Translations under genes and position numbers: made by a program
Assembly (NCBI GenBank): GCA_000708835.1
Contig: DF237195.1
Coordinates: 1 to 64,000 of the forward strand
Direction of reading: 5' to 3'
Source of the DNA: Klebsormidium nitens
Lineage: Eukaryota > Streptophyta > Klebsormidiophyceae > Klebsormidiales > Klebsormidiaceae
DNA: 64,000 nucleotides
Part shown: positions 33,545 to 45,500 of the stretch, piece after piece
Numbering within the stretch: position 1 is the stretch's first letter
Layout of the letters: each line of letters begins with the position of its first letter
The notes under the pieces: model-generated
Databases searched by the model: none
The model's input: only the letters and a program-made list of their open reading frames with translations
What the model was told of the DNA's origin: nothing

Positions 33545-36500
33545 ATGTCTGATTCTGCGAGAGGGGAATGCAAGTTTCAAGCAGGAGACGTTGTTGAATA
33601 CAAGAGTTCCAAAAAGGGCTTACGGGGGTCTTGGTTCAGATCTAAGGTAAGAAAGAAAATTAATCATTCATGCATCTTTTGTCAGCCTTCATGAGTATGA
33701 TTGCTGAAGATGGGGGAGCGGTCATCTTACCAAACCAATCTTGGACCTGTGATTGGAATTGCCTCGTGTATTGCACTCAGAGACGCTAGAAGATACTTCA
33801 TTTCACTGGAAAGAGATTGACCTTCCTCTTCTCTGGCTAATCATGCAAGGCTTACTTCTAAGTTTCCATACCAGCATCTAGCACAATTAGTTTGCATCAC
33901 CAGGCCCCATTTGTATCGATGGACATAACAGGACATAGCGATAGGGACCAACTTTCTCGTATGTTGCATCGGTAGACTGCTGACCAGATCATTTGGATAT
34001 GGTCAGGAGTCCAGCTGATAACACTGAGCTATTCTGCACAGATCGTAGAGGTCTCCCATGGGCAGGCCCAGGATACTAGATATCTGCACCTCAGATGCCT
34101 TGACTTCCATGATGGTAAGGCTTCCATCCCTCCAAGTCAATATAGGATCAAAGAAACTTCGACAGAAAAGCTAAAAGCAGAATCTCTTACCCTTTCGTGA
34201 TGTTGCATAGTTGGATCTCAGCCACTTGTCAATGGCAGGTTGGATCAAACAGGAATCTCCTCAACAGAATCAAGGGAAGCACCTGAGCCATCAGGACAGA
34301 AGAATGAAAAGACTTTTCAGTCTTTTGAGAACATATTGCGCTTGAGAAACTCAATAAGTCAGGATCTCTTTGCCAAAATTAGGCTCTACCGAATGCTCAG
34401 TATCGGTAGAACTCTTGGACTGGTTGTTTAAACGCACAGCTCGACAATAAGTATCGGGGTCTTCAGAGGGACCTGTCTGCTGAAAAGGCTCTCAAAATCA
34501 GCCTTATCTGGCAGGAACAGGGCAGAAAGCTCATCACTTCTGCTTGGCAAGGGGCCAGCTGCAACAGATGAGAAATGGATTCCAGTCGAGTTGTGGTCAA
34601 AGAAGCCGTCAATAACTCTGATATTTAGCCCCTGTCGTCCTCAGTTTCTTTGCTGACATATTTTGGAAGATTGACAAAACGATACGAGCATTTGCCAAGC
34701 TTTTTGATTGAGATCTGGAGTCAACCTGTCTTGCAAACTCCTCCTCCAGTTGACTGCCAAGAGGAGCCGCACGTTGTTCCTCTGTTTGAGGCTTGCCCGA
34801 CGTCATCCCCGAGCAAAAAGACCAGGGTGCTGACGTCACGGCCTGAGCCGCCACCCATCTACCGTTCGACGAAGCCGCTGACAGAGCCCAAGCATGACGC
34901 GGACAAGCTGTTCTTCCATCGGACGAGAAAGTGAGAAAGCTGAAACGCACTGCATGCGAACATCAAGATGGACCAACGTGATCAAAATTCTTCGTTTAGT
35001 TCAGAAAGGACTACAGTTTTAGCATGAATCATTGTAAAATATAGGGTCCTACTCAAAATTTATTGAGCGGCTAATCAGAAACATGAAAGTTTTCTTCTTT
35101 CGAATATTTTGCACCGGTAGGTATTGACCCAAACAGCTAGTAGAGAAGGACACTCTAACGAGATGCTCCGCTGCAGCGAACGAGAGCTAAAGATTTGTCG
35201 TCTTCACACCTGAAAATATCCATGTGGCGTGAAGAGTCTCTTCGCTTGTCGCGCTCAACCTTCGCATACTCTGATGTGATTGCAGTCAGGGAGCAATATA
35301 AATTCCCCCAGAGTTTGAGCAGTTCCGTTCCTCTTCCGCTCAGGTACGCTGTCGGCGATGCCGTGGACGCGTTCATCAACATCTGCTGGTGGGAGGTGCA
35401 CATCACCGCTCTGAACGGCCAGGAGGCACAGGTAAGCGTCAGAAGCCAGATTGTCAGGTCTTCGGCATTCGATTATGGCCCGCTTCAACGCGAAAGAACG
35501 AACGGGGAAAGCCTGGACTGCAGTAAAAGTGGGATTCAAAACCCCCTAAATTGTCGACTCAGTGTCCGGTGGCCATGCTGCACTAGCGAAAGCAAAAGTC
35601 GAAGCTCGTGGTCAAGGCAAAATCAAGACGCAAACTATGTTCAGTCTGACAGCTATCTTCTTTGGGTCAAAGAAAGAGCTTCACTAATTTTCCTCAGGTG
35701 GAAGCCAAGCAGCCTCCTGAGGGTGAAGGCGGTGCTGCCTCCGTCAGCTTCAAGCATCTGCGGCCGACGTTCATCTGGAAGAAAGACACGTGGACGCTGC
35801 CCCCGACCAAGGATGGCCTACCTCCGCTGGGAGTCTTCGAAGGTGAGCTAGACAAAGCATTCTCAGGGTTCGACGTACAACTCACATCGGTGTACATCCA
35901 TCATGTCTCAAAGAGGGCCGATAGGCACTCCCGCCAAATTTAGCCGGTGCTGCATCGAGCGTCAGCTGGGCTTTCTTGGGCCGCAAGTGGATTTTAAAAG
36001 ATCACTGGAAAATTCTTAGGTTCTTGCTCCCGAAAGGCAGATTTTGCAGCTACGAAGGAAAGACTCCTTCAATGAAGAAGTTTGTCAGATTCCTTGTAAA
36101 AGTAGGAAAAGCTTTCAAGACTTTCAAGAAGCGAAGTCCAACATTGAGCGTTTAGGTATTGATGCAGATTCTAAACGCTCACCTTTCAGTATCAATTTTT
36201 CTCTCCTTCCAGTTGCGCCCGAAAGATTTTCACTCCCGACCGGTTTCCTTCCCCGGTCGGCGAAGTCCGACCAACCGGCTGACGATACTGTCACCGCCAC
36301 CAGCCTGGCAGCCGAAGACATCCGGCGAGGTTTCGAGACGCTCCTCGAGAACGTGCCCCGGAGAAGTCACCCGGGCGGATTCCAGCGCGAGCTCCGAGGG
36401 TTATCCAAGCAGAAGATCCAGCCGTTCCCGACAAGTCCGCCAGGCAGCGGAAGCGGCGGAGCGCCCGCGCGCACGCGCGCGCTCTCGAAAGGCTCGAGCG

Positions 36501-39500
36501 GCAAGGAGGGAACAAAACAGAAAGATCTGGAGCCTGTTAGCGAAGGCTTGGGCTGGGGCGGGAAAGCAAGTCGCGGCCCCAGAGTCCGGAACGGTTCCGC
36601 AGAGAGCGGAACAGCGGAAAAGCCGTCGGGTGGGAACGAGAGCGATCGGCCCAACGTCACACCTGTGCGTCAAAAGCAGCCGAAGAAGCCGCAGAAATGC
36701 AAAGAGGAGCCGGCGGCTGAAAATCCCGGTCAGTTTCTCCCAGATCTCCTCGGGGGATGGGAAAGCGTGTCGGTTGACGTTGCCCGGCGCGCCTTCGAGC
36801 AGCTGAACGGGTGGACGCCCGACGAGGCCATGATGCGGAGCCGGTGCGTGGACATACGGGCGTGGTACCGAGCAAAGTTTGAGAAGATGCTCCAGAGCAC
36901 GCGCCGCTTCGTGCGGTTCCTGAGGGCAAACAAGCACGAGTTTAAGTCGGAGCGCTGGGACCGGGGCCACGTGTCAGTCGGAGACTGGCCACCGCAGAAC
37001 GGCAAGGGGCAACTAGAGGCGGACGACAAAAAGAGCGGAGCAGGTACGGTGAGCGCAGCTGCTGCTGACGTAACGAAGCGGATGTCCGGGGGAAAGGAAC
37101 CGCAGCCCAAGCAGAGAATAAAATGCAGTGAGGGCCGGGGCCGCGCAACAGAAGAGCGGGCGCTCAGCGCGCGCGATCGCCAGCTTCACTTCCCCCGGTC
37201 GGAAACTGGCCCCACGCTGAAACCTTCCCTACATGGGCCAGCGTTGTGCGAGGGCGTCAAAAAAGCTAAAAGCAAGCGGCGCTTCTCTACCGACCCTCTC
37301 CCAGTTCTGGCCCTGCCGTGCCCCCTCCTGGAATCGCGCCAGCCCGTCGCACAGCCCGCCATGCTACCCGGTACAGACCGGCTACCAGTTCTCGCCCTAC
37401 CATGCCCCCTCCTCGAATCGCGCGAGACGGTCGCACAGCCTGCGATGCTGCCCGGTACGGACCATTCGGTTGCAAAGCAGGCAGAAACGTCGACGTACGA
37501 TCCCACGGCTCCTCTCCAGCATCATTCTAGAGCCCAAACGAGTCAAGAAGGGTTCTATGACGAGACTGAAGCCAAGTCGATAGAGCGGGGCTCTCGAGTA
37601 CGGATGGAACCATCTCTATCCGGGTTGGGAATGGGAGAAAAACAAAGAGCGGAAGCGGAAGGTGGAGCAGAACATGAGGCGGAACCAGAACCTCAAGGTG
37701 AAGAGAAAGTGAACTTGCAAGCGAGTGTAAGAGCGGAAGGGGAAGACAAGTTTGGGACTGAAGCGGACGCCAAAGTGGGGGAAGAGGTGAAAACAGGAGT
37801 GGAGTTGTCGGCGCCTTCTGAGGGAGCCTCTATGGATCCTAGCCTCGGTGAACGGCGGTCTTGCAGTACGGAAAGGTGAGGATGTGTATGAAACTGAGCT
37901 CAAAGCAGCAATCTGTAACAAGAAGGATTTCGAGATCCCCAATTCGTCACCACAACAGGATTCCCAACCTATCAAAGAAACGATCACGAGAAGAAGCAAG
38001 CGGCATCTTTCGTGGCTTTTCGACATAGAATGTTTTTGCTCAAGTAAAGAATGTTTTTCTAATGATTAACAATGTATGTTTGAAAATATTCTGCTTTTTT
38101 CCGCTTCTCTGTTAGCTTCTTTGAGTTTCAGAAATAAAAGAGACCAGACCTTTGAACCTCTGCAAGTTTCACTTCGACAAGCGGAAATTGTTGAAATCAT
38201 CGTCGACATCTGCCAAGTACGTACCGAATTGAAATTGTTTTTGTTTTGGCTGCTTTCGATTCTAAGAATAGCAAGTATCTTAAAGGTCTCACCAACGGAC
38301 GAATGAAAGCGGCGCCGACTTTGTCAGCTGCCTGGAGCCGTCCGAGGCCGAAGACTCGGCGCGCGCGTTGCTTGACACGTGGACGCCGGACGCGCTGGAC
38401 GAGGCACGTGGGCTGTTCTACATGGTGAACGGGTGGCTGCCGGACGAGGACGAGCTGGGGGCGGTAGAGACGTCCGAATGGTTCCGACAGAAGCTGGAGC
38501 GACTGGTGAAGGCCGGGGAAAGATGCTGTCAGATAGAAGGCGGGGAGGGCGTGCGTTTCGTTGCGTGGGTAGGTGGAGAGGCGGCGCAACTCAATGAGAA
38601 GGGGGGAACAGAGGAAGGCGATGCTGAAGAACGATGCCAAGAGCGGGGAGCACGGGATGCGGCAGATTTGGGCGACTTTAGAGGTGGGAAAGCCGAGCCT
38701 TCTAAGGGGGAAACAACGGAAACGGTTAGGGGGGCAGTCGACGAAGAGCCAAGCGTCCCATTGACGGCGATGCAGAAAACCTCCGAAGACCCCTGCGAAG
38801 CGAGTAAGATAGAAGACGATGCAGAGAAACAGAGAGGAGAGTGTCCAAATCTGGATTCAGAGGGCTCCCCAAAAGGCAAAGCGGCGGATGGGGGCGAGGT
38901 TGAAGCCGGCGGTGAGGGCTCTGGTGAGGGCGTTTTCGAGCGAGCCTTCGAGAATTTTGTAAATGAGACAAGCGAAGCCTTCTGGACGGGTGAGAGTGAA
39001 CAAGAGTGGGCGAATTCGAATCAGAAGGGCGAGTCGGATTTAAAAGCTTCCCGAATGGAGGCGAGCGAGCAGGGTGCGGAAGTTTCTTCGGAAAGCGCAA
39101 GGGTGGAGCCTAGTTCTGGGGCTGAAACGCAGGCGGGCTTGATGTGGACGCAAAAAAGCGCAAGGGGTCTGAGAAGGGGAAAGGAGGTGCCTTCGGAGGC
39201 ACCGGCGATCGGGTCTCTGGGCCCTGAGGATTCTGAAAATGCGGCGCTCGCATTGGAAGACGGGCAAAGAAAAGACGCAAAGGAGGAAAATTTGCAACTA
39301 AAGGATTCCAAAAACGAAGCGGAAGCGCAGAGAGGAGCCGAAGCAGGAAGGGAGCCGGAAGCGGAGCCGAGAGATCAGGCGGAACGGGGCGCGGAAGCAG
39401 AAGAAGAAGCGCTGGACAGCGAAGCGAAAAGGGAAATAGAAGTTCCTGTGGAGAAGGAGCAGCCTCCGATTACAGCTAATATTCAAATGGACGGATTGGA

Positions 39501-42500
39501 AGCGCTAGAAGTTGCGCGGACTGTGGTGAGGATGGAAATGTCAACCGAAATTGATGACTTTCCGCTTGCTCTGCGGTTTGGCTTGGGGAAGGCCGGGAAG
39601 GTGGCTGTCGCAAAGAGCGGTGTGACCGAAGGTTTAGAGGTTTTAGGTACGGGCAGAGTGTGGGCCGGAGACAGCAGCCCAACGGATGCGGGTTCAGTCC
39701 AAGACGGTGCAGCGCCAGCGGTGTCCGCTCCGGAAGAACTTCCGGCGGAAGAACGGAAGCCCGTCGTTAGTGACTTGGCAGGGCAGAACCTGGAACACGC
39801 GCAGAACCGTGACGACTTCCGCAAGCATCTCCTGCGCAACGTCTGCGCTCTCGCCAACGCAAGCCGGGAGCGGAAGGCGGAAGCGGTGCGGAGGATGGGT
39901 TTCCGCCGGCGGAGTCCGTTTATCGCGGAAGCCTTCGACGCGCAGAGCGCGGCCGCGGTGATCGAGGCAGTGGAACGTGCGGGGCTTCCTTGCCTGTCGC
40001 GGAATGCGGCGACGGGCCGTTTTGAGGTGGGGCGGAATGCTAACGGAACGGCGAGACACAGGATGCCGGACGGATGGTACGAAGAAGTGGTACGTGAGGT
40101 TGGGTACCGAGGTGCATCTAGCCAGAAGGCTGCAGCGGAAAACGACGGTGAGTCTGTAACTTTAACTTCAGAGTTGACTTGCTGCTAACCCATCCTAGAT
40201 GCCCTAGATGAATACACTGGCTGCTACCTTAGTATTTCAAAAGCGTAAGTACAGTCCCTCAATCTAATAAGATGGACTTCAGACCTTAAATCAGGGCGCG
40301 CACGCGCTTCATGCTGTAAGCTAAGTGTTCAGATTCTTTGCCCAATACTGTTTCAAAAGTCGGGATTGCTTTTGAAAAACATACGTACTGTCTCGTGATC
40401 TATCGGTGCAGTACGCTGCACAAGGCGTTTTGTTTTGGATACAATGTGCATCTAGTATGAAGCGTTCGCAAAACAAATGTTTTACAGAGTACCCTCCCTC
40501 ATTTTCACCTTTAGCAGACACCCGAGATAACTTTCGAGACCTATCTAGCCACTGCGGAGCCCATATAATGGCAAGCTACAGTAGCGTCTGTCTTTTCTTT
40601 GACTTACCTTGTATTTGCAGGGTGCTCAACTGGAACCGGACTCACGACGCGGGAGAAAGTGAAGGTCTACAACTTCGTCGGAAAGCTGATGCAGGATGTT
40701 GTTGTGATGCTTCAAAGAATGCAGAAGGTGAGACTACGCGCTTGAAATTCTTCATGATATGTAACCTGGGGAGATCTGTGCAGGTGAATTAATCTGTTTT
40801 CGTTCTTGCACTATTCCAAAATTTGGCAAAGGACGTCCTCGATACTTGAAAAGCCAGCATCTTACTCAGACAGGCTGGTGCAGAGCTTAGATCCTATGTC
40901 TAGGCTTCGAACTGTTTTCCTTCCTACTCGCCACTTCAAAGCCTGTTTTTTCCGAAAGCTGTGAGGATCTGGCACCCTTTGAATTCTCCTAGGATTTTGC
41001 TGATGATTTTGCTGAATTTTGAATACGTACAGATTACCTTGAATCTCGTTTCATAAAGCAAATAAAGTAACAAATCTAAACAATACAGGGCACGAGAGTG
41101 GAGACTGTGACAACAAAAGTTCGAAGCTAGGAAAAGAACGGGTGCCATCCCACTTGCATGACTTGCGTAGGATGTATATCTGTATTCTGCTCTACTCCGC
41201 ATCGATCATCGACAGATAGTTTGTATTTGAGGAAGTGAGCATAGCTTTTGAGTGTCAAGAGTGTAGGGCAAGATCCGAATGCTTACTCCCAGCTCTGCTT
41301 TCCTCAGGCGGAACGCAACGTGGTTGACACGTCCTCTTTGCAAGACGGAGTGGTGCTACTTTCAGCAGAAAACTGCGCGCGCGCGGCCGCGAGAGATGGT
41401 CAAGCGGACGGGCAGCGCGGTGACTACGTCCAAGAAGAGCCTGGCGAGCAGAAACTCGACGCTCCGTACGAGGCGGCTGGCAGATTGGATACAAAGCTCG
41501 TAAGGGGAGAAGCAAGCTGCACGACGGGGCTGAAGGAAGCTCACGAGCTCCTGCGGAAGTTGGGGGGAGCGGGAAGCTTGGGCCTCGAGAACGCGGCTGC
41601 CTCCGTCCTGAGACTGAGAGCCGCGGAAGTAGCAAACGAAGCCCGGAACATAAAGGAAACGGAAACGGATGGGGAAGAAACAACTCCGAGGCTTTTTCAG
41701 GGAAGAAAGGAGCCTTTGCGCCCGGCAAAAGAGGAATCCGAGGGAGCCGCTTTTGAGAACGCCAGCGAGGGAGAGAACCGGCAGCTGCATTTGCGGTTCG
41801 AAGACTTACCGCTCGCTGTGTTACTAAACTCAAGCAAGGCCGGGGGGATGGCAGAGGCGGGTGGCGGAGGATCTCGTGCAGATCGGGAAGCGGAGGGGAT
41901 CTACCCAGGTACGGTTCTACCTGCGGGCGAGGATTTGCAAGAAGAGAGGCCAACCGTCAAAGACATGTGTGCTGGAGCTGATGACGTGGCGGAGCCGGAG
42001 CGTGCGAAGAAGACACGGGTCAGCGGGCGCTTTCTGCGCGCAGTGTGCGCGCTTGCCAACGCGCGCAAAGAAGAGAAGGCGGAAGCCCTGAGAAAGATGC
42101 AGACTCGTCCCGGAAACAGGTTCTCTGAGGGTGGGTTCGACGCGCGGCGCGCCCTCACGCTGCTCGAGGCCGTCGAGCGCGCAGCTCTTCCGTCGCTGAC
42201 GCGGAACGCGGCGACGGGCCGTTTCGAAGAAGGGCGCACAGCTGACGGAATCGCTAAAACGAGGCTGCCGGATGGTTGGCACGACGCAGTAACATTCGAA
42301 GTTGGTTACAAGGCGACTTCTGCTGAGCGGGCGTCTCAAGATATCAGGAGTAGTTTGGGTAAGCTTTCCAGCAACCGTGGCCTTTCATTCTGCGTGCGTA
42401 CTCCTAAGAGTCGACTTCCGGCATTCTAACCCTGAGAGTCTTTGCTGGTCTGTCTGCGCTCAAATTGGGGAAGGCGGCAGACGCAGGGCTTCGCTATATA

Positions 42501-45500
42501 AAACTGGAGGGGTTGCAGGCGTCAAAAGTGCAAGGTTTCCGGCGGTAGTTCCTTGACTCGAGGGTGGAGGCAGACCTAGCAAGATGTTGCTTGATTTCTT
42601 AACTTGAGGAACCGTCTGGACGAAATGACGAGAAGTCTTATCTTATTGCACCCTATGTTGAACATGAACGTCCTCGCTCTGTAAATGCAAGAAGCTGGCT
42701 TTAATCCCTCATAGGAGCTTTATGTTCCTCATGAGTCTTGCTCAGCTGTGTCTTTCTTTTGTTACAGGTCCCGGTCCCGTAATGACGCCAAAAGAGAAGA
42801 ACTATATGAGCAACTTCGTTGGGAACCTGGTCCAGCAGGTCAATAAAGTCCTCGAAAAGTTTGAGCAGGTGAGAAAAAATCCTCCCAAACTAAGTCTTTT
42901 CCAGATGTAGACTGTCGTTTCCTGGATCACGAACGATGTCGCGGTGTTCTTCTAAGCATCAAGTTCTGTACTGACGAATCAAAGTGCGAAACTGGCTTAT
43001 GGTCCGCATGATGTAAAGAAGGACTACAATCTGCTCAAGCCACTGATTGAAATCAGCTTTTTGATGTCATTGAGCCTAACATCGAGTCGTGTAGGTTATA
43101 AAATGCGCTACCGCAAAAGACGTTTCAAGATTCGAAGTCGTTCACATTCTTCTCGCAAATCCTTGCTGACCAACAAGCAACTTGACTGAGTCCGATTTCG
43201 TACCTTTCAGGCGGAGGACGCCGCCTCGGAGTGTCTGCAGTCGCTGGGTCTGGAAAGTAGGAAGCCGCTTCTGCTTTTGAACGAGGCCCCGCGTGCGAAA
43301 GAGTGTGCGAGCAAATCCCAGCTCAGAGGCCAGCATATCAATTCAAAGCAGATCAAGAGAAAGCCAACAGCAGCCAAAACGGGTTTAACTGAGGGGACGG
43401 CAACTGATCTTTCGAGCAAAGAGGGCAATCCGCGGAAGAGAGCCAAGCACGGCAGCGTCAGCATAGATCCTGATCTTCTGCGCCCCGTTGGAATCCAAAA
43501 CCAGCCGTCGAGCAAGGCCAGTTTTGAAGGGGCTGACCCGCGCACTTTGATACAGGGTGCTCTTCCGATAGACTCCGCTTTGCGCAGAGGAATAGAAGTT
43601 CAGGGCCCAGGAGCGCAAGTCGAAGCGGCGGCAGCAGCGGTAGAGCCATCACAGATTCAGACATGTTCCGGCAAATCTAAAGGGATCAAAGTTCTGGAAA
43701 ATACTGGGCCGTGGGCGAGCCTGGGCCTCGCCGGGGATCCAGCATTCCCTGAGCAGTCCTCAATCGGAAGGGGCCCCACGGAAAACGAAAGGTGTGAGAA
43801 GCGCGACAAGAATACGACATTGCTAAAATCTGCTTCCGCTCCTGAAGAAAGCGAGCCAGAGCCAATAGTTCTGAACGAGTTTTTCCCGAAGAAACGTGCA
43901 ACCGGGGCTAGAGACGTGGCAGAGTCGGCGCGCCGCGCGCCCATTCATAAGCGGCCCCCCGGCCGCCTGCTGCAGATGATATGCGCGCTCAGCAACGAGC
44001 GCCGGGAGCGGAAGGCCGGAGCGCTGCGCAGAATGCAGTCTGAGCGCGCGTCGAACCGGGTCGCGCTGGACGCGCGCCGCGCGCTCGCGCTGTTGGAGGC
44101 GGTGGAGCGAGCCGCGCAACCATACCTGGCACATAACGCGGTGACGGGCCGGCTCGAAGTGAAGGAGAGCGCCAACGGGAGCAAGAGAGTGACGATGGGC
44201 GCATGGCATGACGCTGTGGTTCGGGAAGTGGGCTTCAAAGGTTGCTGGGCTCATTTGGCCCCCAAGGAAGATGGGCAAAATACAGGTTGGCTATCCTCTC
44301 TAACCAAGGTTCAGAGATGTTATACATTTACTAGTAAGTATCTGCTGATGTCGAACAAGGCAGAGTCCGTTGAAGTCTGTTGCTTGCGCAGGGACAGTGG
44401 ATGCTTAGAGAAGAGCAGAGTCTGCAAACATGAACAAATTCCACTTCGGCTGTCCAGACTCTTCCACGTGTTCTTCCATGGAGCGCTTTTGGCTGCTCCT
44501 GACAATGATGTGATGTTCTCTACTTGATCGAACGTCCACGGCTGCGCTGGAAAAGCAGTCCTCCTCCAATCTGCATTTGTTTTTACGATTTTAGGGCTAG
44601 GCTAACAAGAATAGAAGTTGCTTTTTTGCAAATTGCAGCGGAGCTTCTTTCAAAGAATTCTTATGCAATTGAACTGGTGCGCTTATGCAGAGGCCAGAGA
44701 GGATAGAAAGCTGACAAAGGAGGCGAAGAGATATATGGGCCAATTCGTTGAGAAGCTAGTACAGGAGGTTCTTCACATGCTGGAGTGCATGAGTCAGGTA
44801 AAAACTCTGCATTCTCATTGAAGATGCTAAAATAGACGAATAAATCGGATTTCCCTGTAGTGTTTTGTTTCCTGCCTCTGCTAACATCCACATGTTGGTC
44901 CTCAGTTCGAACTTCATTAACGCTCTCGAACAAGATATACCGGGTCCTTGCCTTGTTGGAATGCAGATCAAGTGCTTGAACCTACTCTCAGGGAAAACTG
45001 TAACCGTCATTCAGAAAATATCTTTTGCTGCTCATGAGTTGACGTACGACTCTTGAGGGACGCACAATGATCTGTCTTACCAACAGTTATTCCGGTCATA
45101 GGGTGATGCTCTTGGTCAAGTAAATTTGGCTTGAAGTGAATATTCTAGCTTGCCATCAACCGACTAAGTCCCGTTTGATAATCGTTCAGGAGGAAGTATC
45201 CCTTATGGGAGCGCTGTCGATGCTGGGTCTGGAGACCGGAAGCCCGCTCCTCGCAATACCGAACGAGGCCGCACGCGCAGCCGGGAGCGATCACAAACCT
45301 GCAAAAAGGAAGCCCGAAGATCAGGCGTTGAAACGAAAGGAGAAGCGCAGCGAAACCCGGTGGGGGGAGGACGTCCAAGAAGGTAGTACACCAGGGGAAT
45401 GCGTCGGTGAGGGCCGGCCAATGAAGAGAGCGAAGCACGAATCCCTCACCCAAACTCCAGAGTTTCCATCCCGTTCTGAAACCCAAACTCGTCCATCGGA

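Noticed and set aside
34645-34761. Earlier acceptor (34,645) for exon 3 of gene A
   Set aside because: Phase-compatible, but comparison with B and C places the exon start at 34,762, directly before EEPHVVPLF.
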